64,000 bases of DNA from Gammaproteobacteria bacterium (GTDB taxonomy: Bacteria > Pseudomonadota > Gammaproteobacteria > Pseudomonadales > Ketobacteraceae). Positions 39,255-48,243 of this stretch are shown here, piece after piece. A program made the translations under genes and the position numbers. Numbering within the stretch: the first letter of the stretch is position 1; each line of letters begins with the position of its first letter. The stretch is taken from positions 62,001-126,000 of the forward strand of contig JABLXQ010000028.1 of assembly GCA_013178375.1 (NCBI GenBank). The letters are read 5' to 3'. A model generated the notes under the pieces. That model did not search any database. It worked only from the letters and a program-made list of their open reading frames with translations, and had not been told where the DNA came from.

Positions 39255-39622
39255 ACCCATACCCCCGCCAATACAATCAGTGCCGCCGAAATCACCATTA
39301 CGCTGATGGCCATCACCTTGGCCCCTTCCAGCGTTTCGAAATAGCCCAGATCCATTAGCAGATGGCGCACACCCGCAACAAAGTGGTAGATGAATCCGGC
39401 CAGAATCAGCCATAGGATCAATTTGGGAATGAAACCGCCCAGGCACTCCTTCAGGGCATTGAAACTTTCTTCGCTTTCAAGCGATGCACCCAGGCCCCAG
39501 ATCAGGAACGCCATACCGATGAAAATGGCAATCCCGGCGATCCGGTGCGTAATGGACGCAAGGGCAGGCAACGGAAACTTAATGGTAGTAATATCCAGGT
39601 TTACAGGTCGCTGACTCTTCAC
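39248..39622 (-). CDS. sdhC: Succinate dehydrogenase cytochrome b556 subunit
   Basis: The 124-residue protein begins MKSQRPVNLDITTIKFPLPA, the usual N-terminus of gammaproteobacterial SdhC, and has SITHRIAGI and the heme-ligand segment FIYHFVAGVRHLLMDLG. Three transmembrane helices are visible. The start is a GTG at 39622; the open frame continues to a TTG at 39709, but that extension has no family similarity and runs into the leader. With SdhD it anchors complex II and reduces ubiquinone. Confidence 0.93.
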   Translation of the reverse strand: MKSQRPVNLDITTIKFPLPALASITHRIAGIAIFIGMAFLIWGLGASLESEESFNALKECLGGFIPKLILWLILAGFIYHFVAGVRHLLMDLGYFETLEGAKVMAISVMVISAALIVLAGVWVW

Positions 39623-39752
39623 GGCATTAACCAGTTTACAAAGGCTCCGGACGGAGCGTTGAAGGAAGCTGTAACAGGGCGAACAAGCGGCATCTATATA
39701 GGCGCCCAATGGAACTGCCTAAATATCATCCCCTCCTCTCATTCGGGGCGGA

Positions 39753-39781
39753 AGTATAGTCCCATCAAAAGCGAAATACAA
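39753..39781 (-). promoter_or_regulatory. Promoter of the sdhCDAB operon
   Basis: On the minus strand TTGTAT (39781-39776), 17 bases, TATACT (39758-39753). The transcript would begin around 39746, about 125 bases before the sdhC GTG. Confidence 0.55.
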
Positions 39782-39924
39782 ACAGCTCATAACGACTTGG
39801 CGTGGAATTACAAGCAGTTATGACCATTTTCGGGCACTGCGTCATAACCGTGCACTATAATGGAAAAATCGCTGAAAACAGGCCGTCAGAGGGATGGTTT
39901 TTGGGCACTGCAGCCTGAAATAAT

Positions 39925-39953
39925 TTGACAAACATTCGGGGAGTGATTAGTTT
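39925..39953 (+). promoter_or_regulatory. Promoter of gltA
   Basis: A perfect TTGACA (39925-39930), 17 bases, TAGTTT (39948-39953). The -10 is weak, which fits an activated promoter. The leader would be about 205 bases. Confidence 0.5.
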
Positions 39954-40164
39954 TGGCCCCCACTTTGGCTTGGGCAACAAGCACTTGAGCCAAAGCATCT
40001 GACACGGATTACGGCTGGCCCCCGGCACCTGCTGACTGGCCCGGCTGATTCGGCTCAAATTCAACAGAGGCGCAGGCTCCTCGCGATACAACTTATCCGT
40101 TCGATCACGGGATCAAGGCGCAAAAATTGCTTTGAATGTCTGCCAACGAGCACAGGAGAGCATT

Positions 40165-41445
40165 ATGACTGAGAAATCCGCTCAGTTAACCCTAGGTCAA
40201 AAGACGCTGGATCTGCCCATCTACTCCGGCACCATCGGTCCAGACGTCATTGATGTCGGCAAACTTACCAGCGCAGGCGTTTTCACTTACGACCCCGGAT
40301 TTGTTTCCACTGCTTCATGCGAATCCAAGATTACCTATATTGATGGTGACGCGGGTATCCTGCTCCATCGCGGCTATCCGATCGAACAACTGGCCGAACG
40401 CTCCGACTATCTCGAAACCTGTTTCCTGCTGCTCTACGGAGAGCTGCCCAACCCGGCGGAAAAAGCCAAGTTCGAAAGCACCATCCGCAACCACACCATG
40501 GTGCACGAGCAGTTGCGCACCTTCTACCAGGGCTTCCGCCGCGACGCGCATCCGATGGCCATCATGTGTGGCGTGGTCGGTGCACTGTCAGCGTTTTATC
40601 ACGACTCGCTGGAAATTTCGGACGAGCGTCACCGCGAAGTGGCTGCATTCCGCCTGATTGCGAAAATGCCGACCCTGGCCGCCATGTGCTACAAGTATTC
40701 CCTCGGCCAGCCGTTCATGTTTCCACGCAACGATCTGAACTACGCCGAAAACTTCCTGCACATGATGTTCGCGGTACCCTGCGCCGAGTACAAGGTGAAC
40801 CCGGTGCTGGCGAAGGCGATGGACAAGATTTTCATCCTGCACGCCGATCACGAACAGAACGCGTCGACGTCGACTGTGCGTCTGGCGGGCTCTTCTGGCG
40901 CCAACCCGTTCGCATGTATCGCGGCCGGCATCGCTGCACTGTGGGGGCCCGCACACGGCGGCGCCAACGAAGCCGTGCTGAACATGCTGGATGAGATCGG
41001 CGACATTGCCAACATCGAGAAATTCATCGCCCGCGCGAAGGACAAGAACGACAACTTCAAGCTGATGGGTTTCGGCCACCGCGTGTACAAGAACTTCGAT
41101 CCACGCGCCAAGGTAATGAAGGAAACCTGCGACGAGGTACTGGGCGCTCTGGGCATCAACGACCCGAAGCTGGAACTGGCCATGCGCCTGGAAGAAATCG
41201 CCCGTTCCGACCCCTACTTTATCGAAAAGAAACTGTACCCGAACGTGGACTTCTATTCCGGAATCATCTTGAAGGCCATCGGTATTCCCACCAGCATGTT
41301 CACCGTGATTTTTGCACTGGCACGGACCGTTGGCTGGGTTGCACACTGGCACGAAATGATCAGCGGCTCCTACCGCATCGGTCGTCCGCGTCAGCTGTAC
41401 ACCGGTTCCCCCCAGCGCGATTTCGTGCCCATCGGAAAGCGCTGA
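40165..41445 (+). CDS. gltA: Citrate synthase (type II)
   Basis: The 426-residue protein has the catalytic histidines in [12 protein letters not shown] and [14 protein letters not shown] and the catalytic Asp region downstream. It also has [17 protein letters not shown], typical of the NADH-sensitive hexameric Gram-negative enzyme. It condenses oxaloacetate and acetyl-CoA. The ATG at 40165 has AGGAG eight bases upstream; an earlier in-frame codon at 40132 does not. It is divergent from sdhC. Confidence 0.97.
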   Translation: MTEKSAQLTLGQKTLDLPIYSGTIGPDVIDVGKLTSAGVFTYDPGFVSTASCESKITYIDGDAGILLHRGYPIEQLAERSDYLETCFLLLYGELPNPAEKAKFESTIRNHTMVHEQLRTFYQGFRRDAHPMAIMCGVVGALSAFYHDSLEISDERHREVAAFRLIAKMPTLAAMCYKYSLGQPFMFPRNDLNYAENFLHMMFAVPCAEYKVNPVLAKAMDKIFILHADHEQNASTSTVRLAGSSGANPFACIAAGIAALWGPAHGGANEAVLNMLDEIGDIANIEKFIARAKDKNDNFKLMGFGHRVYKNFDPRAKVMKETCDEVLGALGINDPKLELAMRLEEIARSDPYFIEKKLYPNVDFYSGIILKAIGIPTSMFTVIFALARTVGWVAHWHEMISGSYRIGRPRQLYTGSPQRDFVPIGKR

Positions 41446-41454
41446 GCGACGTTC

Positions 41455-41483
41455 AAAAAAAGGCTGCCCCGGCAGCCTTTTTT
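41455..41483 (+). terminator. Rho-independent terminator of gltA
   Basis: An AGGCTGCC/GGCAGCCT stem (41461-41468 and 41471-41478), extended by A/T pairs and followed by a T-run, lies just after the gltA stop. Confidence 0.92.
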
Positions 41484-41551
41484 CATTCCAGGCTTTCATA
41501 ACCAGGATTTCATTTTCAGTTTAGCCAGACCGCTCTCTGCTGGAGGCCACC

Positions 41552-42427
41552 ATGAAAATCGCGTTTATTGGACTGGGCGTCATGGGATTCCCGATGGCGG
41601 GACATTTGCAAAACGCCGGGCACGCCGTCACTGTTTTCAATCGCAGTCGCGACAAGGCCGAACGCTGGCTGGCAAGCAATCCTGTCGGAGCTATTGCCGA
41701 CTCCCCTGCCGCTGCTGCGCGCGATGCAGATCTGATACTCACCTGCGTCGGGAACGATGATGACCTGCGCAGTGTTGTGCTGGGTCCGAACGGCGTTATC
41801 AAATCAGCCAGACCCAGTTGCATTGTCGTGGATCACACCACTGCTTCCGCAAAGATTGCGCGCGAGCTGCACTCGGCTCTGGCGGAAAAGGGAATTGATT
41901 TTATCGATGCGCCGGTCTCTGGTGGCCAGCAAGGTGCCATCAACGGACAACTCACCATCATGTGCGGCGGTGACACAGAGCCCTTTGCAAAAGTGCGCGA
42001 TGTCATTGGCGTTTATGCACGGCAGGTGACGCTGATGGGACCTGCCGGCTGCGGACAGCTCACCAAGATGGTCAATCAGATCTGCATTGCGGGGTTAGTC
42101 CAGAGTTTGGCAGAAGGCGTGCAATTCGCACTGAAAGCGGGGCTGGATGCGGAAATGGTGTTCGATGTCATTGGCAAGGGTGCAGCACAGTCATGGCAGA
42201 TGGTGAACCGTCACAAGACCATGATCGACGGGCAGTTTGAACACGGCTTTGCCGTGGACTGGATGCGGAAGGATCTGGCCATCTGCCTGGAGGAAGCGCG
42301 ACTGAATGGATCACATCTGCCGGTTGCCGCGCTGGTGGATCAGTTTTATTCGGAAGTGCAGGCCATGGGTGGGGGGCGGTGGGATACGTCGAGTTTGTTG
42401 GCGCGGTTGCGCAACCACCCGGACTAG
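41552..42427 (+). CDS. 3-hydroxyisobutyrate dehydrogenase-family oxidoreductase
   Basis: The 291-residue protein starts MKIAFIGLGVMGFPMAGHL with the NAD(P)-binding GLGVMG. It has the substrate loop FIDAPVSGGQQGAINGQLT and the catalytic Lys in LTKMVNQICIAG, the beta-hydroxyacid dehydrogenase signature. Candidates include 3-hydroxyisobutyrate dehydrogenase and tartronate semialdehyde reductase. It ends in a CTAG shared with the convergent TadE-like gene, so the two stop codons overlap. Confidence 0.9.
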   Translation: MKIAFIGLGVMGFPMAGHLQNAGHAVTVFNRSRDKAERWLASNPVGAIADSPAAAARDADLILTCVGNDDDLRSVVLGPNGVIKSARPSCIVVDHTTASAKIARELHSALAEKGIDFIDAPVSGGQQGAINGQLTIMCGGDTEPFAKVRDVIGVYARQVTLMGPAGCGQLTKMVNQICIAGLVQSLAEGVQFALKAGLDAEMVFDVIGKGAAQSWQMVNRHKTMIDGQFEHGFAVDWMRKDLAICLEEARLNGSHLPVAALVDQFYSEVQAMGGGRWDTSSLLARLRNHPD

Positions 42428-43065
42428 CACCCACCCAACACAAAACCGCAACTGTTGTTAATTGTATAACGTGCGGGGCTCTGCATTCGCACCGTAGCGA
42501 CCGCATGAATGTTCATTCCGTCCTGCGGCGTATAGTCATTTAAATTATTCTCATCGTCACCCGAAAACAGGCGGACATTCATGAAGGGGATGCGGCTGTT
42601 GAATCGGTAAGTCAATTTGATCCGCAGAATGTTCGCATCCTGGATACTGGCACCGTCGCATAACAGCCCCGTGGGACGATATTGCAAGCCAAAATTGGGA
42701 ATCTCGCAGTTTGCTTGTGCGCAAGTAGCATCCGATGACGCCACACCACAATCAGCAAACATGGTTGCAGTCGGATTCAGCACTTCGATCGTGAAATCGG
42801 CCGGATTGATTGGGTTTTCTAATGCTCCACCAATACGCGATGGCGCCATGCGGACAACAGCCTCAGTGAGCATGGACTGCAGATTAATGTTAGTAACAGA
42901 GCCCACACGGGCCGCCATCAGCGCCGCATATTCAAGATTGACCTTCGCCTGATAGACCAGCCCCAAGTGGATAATACCCAGCCCCATCACCAGCATCACC
43001 GGAAACACCAGTATTGTCTCGATCATCGACACACCGGACTGGCTTTTTCTTGTTTTTATTTTCAT
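42424..43065 (-). CDS. TadE-like pseudopilin (last gene of the Tad locus)
   Basis: The 213-residue protein has a class IVb prepilin N-terminus: basic leader, then SGVSMIETILVFPVMLV with Gly followed by Glu at +5, then a single hydrophobic helix. The rest has several Cys (near ADCG, TCAQANC and CDGAS) and is presumably extracytoplasmic. TadE/TadF-type pseudopilins are needed for Flp pilus assembly. It is last in the minus-strand Tad run, 18 bases after the phosphatase gene. Confidence 0.8.
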   Translation of the reverse strand: MKIKTRKSQSGVSMIETILVFPVMLVMGLGIIHLGLVYQAKVNLEYAALMAARVGSVTNINLQSMLTEAVVRMAPSRIGGALENPINPADFTIEVLNPTATMFADCGVASSDATCAQANCEIPNFGLQYRPTGLLCDGASIQDANILRIKLTYRFNSRIPFMNVRLFSGDDENNLNDYTPQDGMNIHAVATVRMQSPARYTINNSCGFVLGGC

Positions 43066-43083
43066 GGCAACCTACCTGCGCCG

Positions 43084-43752
43084 TTATGTCATCAGCGCCA
43101 GAATAATGGTTTTGTCATCCTGCCCACCCCTTTGCTCACTCTCAGCTACCAGAGCGCGGGCCTTTTCAGCCAGCGGCAGGGGCGACGACACGATATTCAT
43201 CATGGATTCCGTATCCAGCAAATCGGAAATTCCATCCGTCATCAACAACAGAAGATCACCTTTCTGGCAATCATGATGGCTCACATCCACCTGCAGATTC
43301 GGCTTGATACCCACTGCATTGGTCACTACCTGCTTCAACACATTGGGCGCCTTCTGGATCTGCCGGGTATGGTCGCGGCTCAATTGCACCATCTCACCAT
43401 CCCGCAATCGGTACAGCCGGCTGTCGCCCACATTGAAACAGATTAACCGTGAACCGAATTGCCAGCCCGCAACGACCGTTGAGGCCATACCTTTGAGATT
43501 TTGTTCCTGAGCAGTACGGTGAATGCGGTCGTTTGCCTTGCACATGGATTGCACAACAGCATTTTCTGATACCGCTCCGTCCCGAAAGGTTTCATACACA
43601 GTATTAACCACCATACGGGAAGCAAGATCACCGGACGGACCACCTCCAACACCATCAGCCACAACGAACAAACCAAGGTGCGGAAATGAAAGACATGCGT
43701 CTTCATTGACCTCCGATTTGTTGCCTTTCTGGCTGAACGCTACGGTTAGCAT
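43084..43752 (-). CDS. PP2C-family Ser/Thr protein phosphatase
   Basis: The 222-residue protein has the PP2C metal-binding motifs NEDA, VVADGVGGGPSGD, MTDGISD and GGQDDKTIILA, so the active site is complete. It is soluble, with no receptor domain. It should remove phosphate from Ser/Thr residues in the cytoplasm. It sits between the TPR lipoprotein (2 bases) and TadE genes of the Tad locus, and a Ser/Thr kinase lies divergently at the other end. The two together probably control FHA-dependent pilus functions. Confidence 0.9.
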   Translation of the reverse strand: MLTVAFSQKGNKSEVNEDACLSFPHLGLFVVADGVGGGPSGDLASRMVVNTVYETFRDGAVSENAVVQSMCKANDRIHRTAQEQNLKGMASTVVAGWQFGSRLICFNVGDSRLYRLRDGEMVQLSRDHTRQIQKAPNVLKQVVTNAVGIKPNLQVDVSHHDCQKGDLLLLMTDGISDLLDTESMMNIVSSPLPLAEKARALVAESEQRGGQDDKTIILALMT

Positions 43753-43754
43753 GA

Positions 43755-44294
43755 TTATTTTTTCAGCGCACCGGCAATTTCGTCCAGGGAACCAGATTGC
43801 TCCGTCTGCCTGCCGCCGCTATTGAATTTATCGATGTCCCCAAGCAAGGTGGTGACATTGCTGAGATCCTGATCCTTCCCGGCCAGTGCCGCGAAGTACT
43901 TATAGTGATTCTGTGCTTGCATCAGCCGTATGGAAGCCAAGTTGTAATGCGCCTTTCCGTTGCGGGGATTCACCTTGATGGCGCGCTCAAAATAATCGGC
44001 AGCTGCATCATACTGTCCTTTCTTGAAGGAAAGGGTGCCCATCCGGTAGAGCGCGTTTTCGTCCTCTGGCATCAACTCCAGAATGGACTTGAACTCCACC
44101 TCGGCCTGATCCAACTGGCCAGCCTTGTAGTGCTGCTCCCCAGCTTCATAGTGCAGCTTCAGCTTCCGATTGAGATCCTTCATGGCCGCCTGTGTTTTTG
44201 CCTGGTCTGATATCTCATCCTCCAGGCTCTTGTAACCCAGAGAAGCACATCCCGAAAGTAGCAGCCCGATAACCAGCACCCAAACCAGACGCAT
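43755..44294 (-). CDS. TPR lipoprotein (TadD-like)
   Basis: The protein has about 179 residues and a lipoprotein signal with lipobox LLSGC. Two to three tetratricopeptide repeats follow (GEQHYKAGQLDQAEVEFKSI and LSFKKGQYDAAADYFERAI). It matches TadD, the outer-membrane-attached pilotin-like protein of Tad systems. The ATG at 44294 overlaps the FHA-gene stop as TGATG; another ATG at 44306 would add four residues. Confidence 0.8.
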   Translation of the reverse strand: MRLVWVLVIGLLLSGCASLGYKSLEDEISDQAKTQAAMKDLNRKLKLHYEAGEQHYKAGQLDQAEVEFKSILELMPEDENALYRMGTLSFKKGQYDAAADYFERAIKVNPRNGKAHYNLASIRLMQAQNHYKYFAALAGKDQDLSNVTTLLGDIDKFNSGGRQTEQSGSLDEIAGALKK

Positions 44295-45958
44295 CACGCG
44301 CCCCATTTCTCATACCAGGCGAGCTTGGCGCTGGCCTTGGTGTTGTATTCAGTGCCCGGAGGCAGCAGCTCCGTTACCTCTTGCCAAAGACCCCGCGCTT
44401 TGCTCGTGTTCACGTACTCCAGACGCAATGCCTGGCGGTACAACTGCATCGCTTTGTTATTGGCATTATCGATGGCAATTTTGGCCGCCACACTGTCTCC
44501 CAGTTCCAGCGCCTTTTGCCAGTGACGATAGGCTGCATGGTGATCGCCCTTGCGGGACGCATCATTGCCCAACGCGACATACTCATCTACCACTCTGGTG
44601 GAAATGGAGCGCGTATACGCACTTTTTTTGCCCGCATACAGGGAAGATTCCTTGTTCATGAAAGCTGTCCACTGCTGGAACGCCGCTTCCTTGTCACCAC
44701 GGCTGAACGCGGCCTGGCCATTGTTGTACTGGCCAAACAGAGAGGAGAAATTATTGTAGGTATTGCGAACTTCCTTGCGTACAGGCTCGCTGATGCGCGC
44801 ATCATCCATTAGCGGCTTAAGCACATTCAGAGCTGCATCTGCCTGCCCCTGAAAATAGAGGGCATCCGCATTGGAAAGGGCATCCTGCGCCTTGCGGGTC
44901 GCATCACCCTGAGGTGCTGCCTTGGTCGTCTGGGCCGGCTTGACGGCGGCAGTAGTGGCAACAGGCTTGCTAACTGCCGGTTTGGCCGCAACTGGCTTGG
45001 GAGCGGCAACCGCCTTAGGGGCCGGTGGCTCTACCGCTGACTCAGCATAGGAGACTGAAGCGTCTGGCACAGACGCAGCACTAGCGGCTGACGACGCAAT
45101 ACTGGGTGGTGGCGCGATGGAGGGCGGCGGAGCCACAGAATCATCCACTGCAGCGCCTGCTGTCACTGGAGCGCTCTGGGCAGGGGCTGCAACTTTTGGC
45201 TCAGCCGCATCAGGAGTGACAGACGGCTGCGGTCGGGTCGATGCCGGCGCGCTGGCAGTAGCGGCAGACTCAGCATTGGACGGGGCAACATTGGATGGAA
45301 GAATAGCAGCGCGCCCCGCCTGGTTGTTCTGCAGGAGATACTGATATCCCGCAAAAGCGACCATGCCGACAGTGGCCACGACCAAAACGCTCGTAATTGC
45401 TCTTTTGAACGGACCAGGACCGAAGGTCTCATCTCCATGGGTCTGTGGCGCGGCTTTCTTTGAAAAAAGGCTTTTCTTGCTCTTTTCCTCAGCCGGCTTG
45501 CTGCCCGCATTGGCCGAGCTGGCGCCACCAGAACGGAAAGTCAGAGCAACATCGCCGAGTTTTATCGCGTCATTTTCTTCCAAAATGACGCGAGCTACCT
45601 TATATCCGTTTACCTTGAGACCGTTCAGGCTTTCAAGATCATTAACGACAAAACGGCCAGCCTGGAAGATGATTTCGGAATGACGACGGGAAACGCCTTT
45701 GCCCTGCAAAACCAGATCGCATTCGGAGCCACGACCGATGACAAAAGGGAATGTGGTAATGGGATAAGTCTCACCCCGCTCGTCTATCAACGAGGCAATG
45801 GCATTTTCGCCATCGATATCGGCATAAACTTCAGTCCGATCTGAATCCCAATTGGCTTCATTGACCGGCGTGGCACCAGCCGCCGACTCCAGACCATGCT
45901 TCTTCAGATCCAGTACCGGAGTGGATTCGACAACAAAATTTTCAGGGCCGTCTTTCAT
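44294..45958 (-). CDS. FHA-domain membrane protein with TPR-like C-terminus
   Basis: The 554-residue protein has a cytoplasmic FHA domain at about 50-145 (FVIGRGSECDLVLQ, VSRRHSEII and LESLNGLKVNG, so the phosphothreonine-binding Arg, Ser, His and Asn are in place). A short linker leads to one transmembrane helix at about 187-208, then a long Ala/Pro-rich stretch (about 215-355) and a helical repeat region that resembles TPRs. FHA domains bind phosphothreonine peptides, so this protein could link kinase activity to the pilus envelope complex. It follows a DUF192 gene after 83 bases. Confidence 0.82.
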   Translation of the reverse strand: MKDGPENFVVESTPVLDLKKHGLESAAGATPVNEANWDSDRTEVYADIDGENAIASLIDERGETYPITTFPFVIGRGSECDLVLQGKGVSRRHSEIIFQAGRFVVNDLESLNGLKVNGYKVARVILEENDAIKLGDVALTFRSGGASSANAGSKPAEEKSKKSLFSKKAAPQTHGDETFGPGPFKRAITSVLVVATVGMVAFAGYQYLLQNNQAGRAAILPSNVAPSNAESAATASAPASTRPQPSVTPDAAEPKVAAPAQSAPVTAGAAVDDSVAPPPSIAPPPSIASSAASAASVPDASVSYAESAVEPPAPKAVAAPKPVAAKPAVSKPVATTAAVKPAQTTKAAPQGDATRKAQDALSNADALYFQGQADAALNVLKPLMDDARISEPVRKEVRNTYNNFSSLFGQYNNGQAAFSRGDKEAAFQQWTAFMNKESSLYAGKKSAYTRSISTRVVDEYVALGNDASRKGDHHAAYRHWQKALELGDSVAAKIAIDNANNKAMQLYRQALRLEYVNTSKARGLWQEVTELLPPGTEYNTKASAKLAWYEKWGA

Positions 45959-46041
45959 TCAGGTATCCCATGCTCTGGTCACGACCAGGACTGACTTGCG
46001 GTTCTTGTAAGAGTTGTTTTTTTGGCCGTTTATCAAGCCAT

Positions 46042-46410
46042 TTAATCAAAATTCAAATAGTCGTCCAAGTTAATTCCTGTTCGCATCCGGTTACCTTCTG
46101 CAATCTCCAGGACCTTGAATGTACCTCTGGGAGCAGACCTAAGCCTGTTTGGCGGAACCGCGTCGGCATACCCTAACACCTTGTTTTGCCGGTCCAGAAA
46201 TACGACATCAATTGTAAAACGCATGCCTAATGTGTGGATGCCGGAACAAGGTACCAGCAACAATCCTTCATCATCCCCCAAAAAGCTGTGCGCCAACAGC
46301 CCAATCAGCCGTCGCCAGAAGCTATCCGCCAAATGAACCCGGACAAGCGTGGAGGAAACGGAGGCATCAGTACGACGGATACTCAGTGCTAAGCCGGCTT
46401 GATAACTCAT
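46042..46410 (-). CDS. DUF192 family protein
   Basis: The 122-residue protein has the DUF192 core: RLIGLLAHSFLGDDEGLLL, IHTLGMRFTIDVVFLD and a C-terminal GTFKVLEIAEG. The usual signal peptide of many members is missing. Function is unknown. The ATG overlaps the TadC stop as TGATG, so it is a genuine member of the Tad operon. Confidence 0.82.
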   Translation of the reverse strand: MSYQAGLALSIRRTDASVSSTLVRVHLADSFWRRLIGLLAHSFLGDDEGLLLVPCSGIHTLGMRFTIDVVFLDRQNKVLGYADAVPPNRLRSAPRGTFKVLEIAEGNRMRTGINLDDYLNFD

Positions 46411-47354
46411 CAGGAAACCAGCAGGCGCAGCAAGGCTTCAGGCAGCATATTACTTTCCGCCAGCTTCACCATCATGATGAAACCGACCAGCATGAACACG
46501 ATGGGGAACAGGAACAGCATCATTGGCAACAACATCTTGACCGGTGCCTTGTTGGCCATAGCTTCCGCTTCGTTGAAGCGCTCTGACCGACGCTGCTCGG
46601 CCTGCACGGTGAGAACATCGACGATCTCGCCACCGGTTTCTTCCGCCTGATTAATGGCCGCCACGAAATTATGCACCGAGTTGATGTTCATCCTTGCGGC
46701 CAGATCGAGCAGCGCGTCACGACGGATTTTCCCGGCCCGGATTTCCCGCAACAACTTGCCAAACTCGTCCTTGACGGGCCCATTGGGCAGACTGGAAATT
46801 GCCTGCCCAAGCGATGTCGAATAGTTCAGGCCCGCACGCATCGACAACACCAGCAAGTCCAGCAAAAACGGAAATTCCTTGGCTACGCGCCGCCGCCGGT
46901 AGCCAATTTTATCCCGCAGCCAAATATCCGGATAAACAAATCCAACGATCGGCAACAACACCAGAAAAGCCGAAACTTCCGTACCCAAACCGCCATTGGC
47001 TTCATTGGCCTTGTACAGAATGAACGACAGGAGTCCGGCAAAAATCGCACATACAATTTTCAATGTCAGAAACTCTTCCGCCATGATGGCGTAGTTCACG
47101 CCGCCCGCGCTGAGTCGCGTCTGGGTGTTCGCATGTGATTTGTCTGACATGAGGTTACGCACCTCACCCGAAAAAAGGCGAATGATGGGTTTGAACAGTT
47201 TGAAAATTAACGGCGGCGGATCACGCCATTCCTCGGACTCTTTTGGACGCGTGCGCAAAAACAACCGCAGCAGGGAAAACGCACCCAATGCAGCGCCAAC
47301 CGCCATCAAAAGGGCCGGAAAATTCGACAGCAAAAACGAAGTCAGAGCGCCCAT
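46410..47354 (-). CDS. tadC: Tad pilus inner-membrane platform protein TadC
   Basis: The protein has about 314 residues and a type II secretion F domain between transmembrane helices: EFPFLLDLLVLSMRAGLNYSTSL and NFVAAINQAEETGGEIVDVL. Hydrophobic helices lie at the N-terminus, middle and C-terminus. The ATG at 47354 follows the tadB stop by one base. A TTG four codons earlier is possible. It forms the membrane platform with TadB. Confidence 0.88.
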   Translation of the reverse strand: MGALTSFLLSNFPALLMAVGAALGAFSLLRLFLRTRPKESEEWRDPPPLIFKLFKPIIRLFSGEVRNLMSDKSHANTQTRLSAGGVNYAIMAEEFLTLKIVCAIFAGLLSFILYKANEANGGLGTEVSAFLVLLPIVGFVYPDIWLRDKIGYRRRRVAKEFPFLLDLLVLSMRAGLNYSTSLGQAISSLPNGPVKDEFGKLLREIRAGKIRRDALLDLAARMNINSVHNFVAAINQAEETGGEIVDVLTVQAEQRRSERFNEAEAMANKAPVKMLLPMMLFLFPIVFMLVGFIMMVKLAESNMLPEALLRLLVS

Positions 47355-47355
47355 A

Positions 47356-48243
47356 TCAAATATCAACCGTGACGATTTTCTTGATCATGATATAGGCCAG
47401 AGTTGCCATAACAATCATAATCCCCAGCCAGATCAAGCCAAGCCGGCTGGTAAAGAGCATCGACATTGCAGCGGGTTCAATCTTGTAAAACACATAGCCG
47501 ATAAAAACCGGAAACATGGTTGCCAGAACGCCCTGCGCCTGCCCCATTGAGGTCAGCGCATTGATTTTACCTTCCACTTTTGATTTTTCGCGCAAGGTTT
47601 TAGAAAGGGTTTCCAGCGTGTCGGCCAGATTGCCGCCCACCGCGCGGGAAATCTTGATCGCGGAATTCATCAGAATGATTTCCTGGCGATCGATACGTTT
47701 CGCCATTTCATCCAGGGATTCATTCAAATCAGTGCCCACCCGATACTCCACCAGCACCTGCGCAAATTCGAGAGACAGCGGCTGCGGCTGGTTCTTGACG
47801 ATCTGCTGAACCGATTTCACAAGGTTAAGGCCCGAGCGCAACGCGGATGACATGGCAGACAAGGCATCCGGCAACTGCTGAACGAACATGCTGGAGCGTC
47901 TTTTCTTCATCACGCGCAAGACGACGGTTGGCATGATCAACAATGCCGATACCACCATCAGGGAAAAAACCACATTGGTAAGCCAATACACCAGAGGCCC
48001 GACCACCATGACAGCCAATACGGTGACCGTGAACACCTGGGAAGGCTCCATCATGACAACCACATCACGCAAGCCTTTATCAACCTGGGTATAAAAGGTT
48101 TTCCGGTACAGCGCAAAAATCTGCTGCCCTATCTGCACCGCCACGTAGGCCAGACAGAAAAACGCCAGTGACAGGGAAACAAAAATCAAGGGCTGAGCGT
48201 TGCTCTGCGCCCACTGCACTATAGGTTGCCAATTCAATTCCAT
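47356..48243 (-). CDS. tadB: Tad pilus inner-membrane platform protein TadB
   Basis: The 295-residue protein has a T2SSF domain with LPDALSAMSSALRSGLNLVKSV and ISRAVGGNLADTLETLS, and four hydrophobic segments. It overlaps the end of the ATPase gene by ten bases. With TadC it should couple the ATPase to pilin polymerisation. Confidence 0.88.
   Translation of the reverse strand: MELNWQPIVQWAQSNAQPLIFVSLSLAFFCLAYVAVQIGQQIFALYRKTFYTQVDKGLRDVVVMMEPSQVFTVTVLAVMVVGPLVYWLTNVVFSLMVVSALLIMPTVVLRVMKKRRSSMFVQQLPDALSAMSSALRSGLNLVKSVQQIVKNQPQPLSLEFAQVLVEYRVGTDLNESLDEMAKRIDRQEIILMNSAIKISRAVGGNLADTLETLSKTLREKSKVEGKINALTSMGQAQGVLATMFPVFIGYVFYKIEPAAMSMLFTSRLGLIWLGIMIVMATLAYIMIKKIVTVDI

Larger units (their letters stand above)
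39623..40164. promoter_or_regulatory. Divergent sdhC-gltA control region
   Basis: These 542 bases separate sdhC (minus) and gltA (plus) and contain promoters for both (listed separately). They are AT-richer than the genes, with runs such as GGAAAAATCGCTGAAAA near 39862-39878. Two copies of ATTCGGGG lie at 39741-39748 and 39934-39941. I see no gene. Global TCA-cycle regulators probably bind here, but no consensus site was clear enough to call. Confidence 0.6.

Noticed and set aside
37209-39344. 711-codon open frame opposite sdhA and sdhD
   Set aside because: Antisense of highly conserved sdh genes with no domain and no ribosome site.
38886-39446. Extended version of sdhD starting at 39446
   Set aside because: The extra 64 residues read over sdhC in another frame and do not look like SdhD. 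The ATG at 39254 gives the normal length.
39248-39709. Extended version of sdhC starting at a TTG at 39709
   Set aside because: The added residues have no family similarity. The GTG at 39622 gives the usual MKSQRPVNLD start.
39741-39941. Repeated ATTCGGGG also seen in the Xre/RES palindrome
   Set aside because: An 8-base match at three sites in 64 kb is not enough to suggest a common regulator; the contexts differ.
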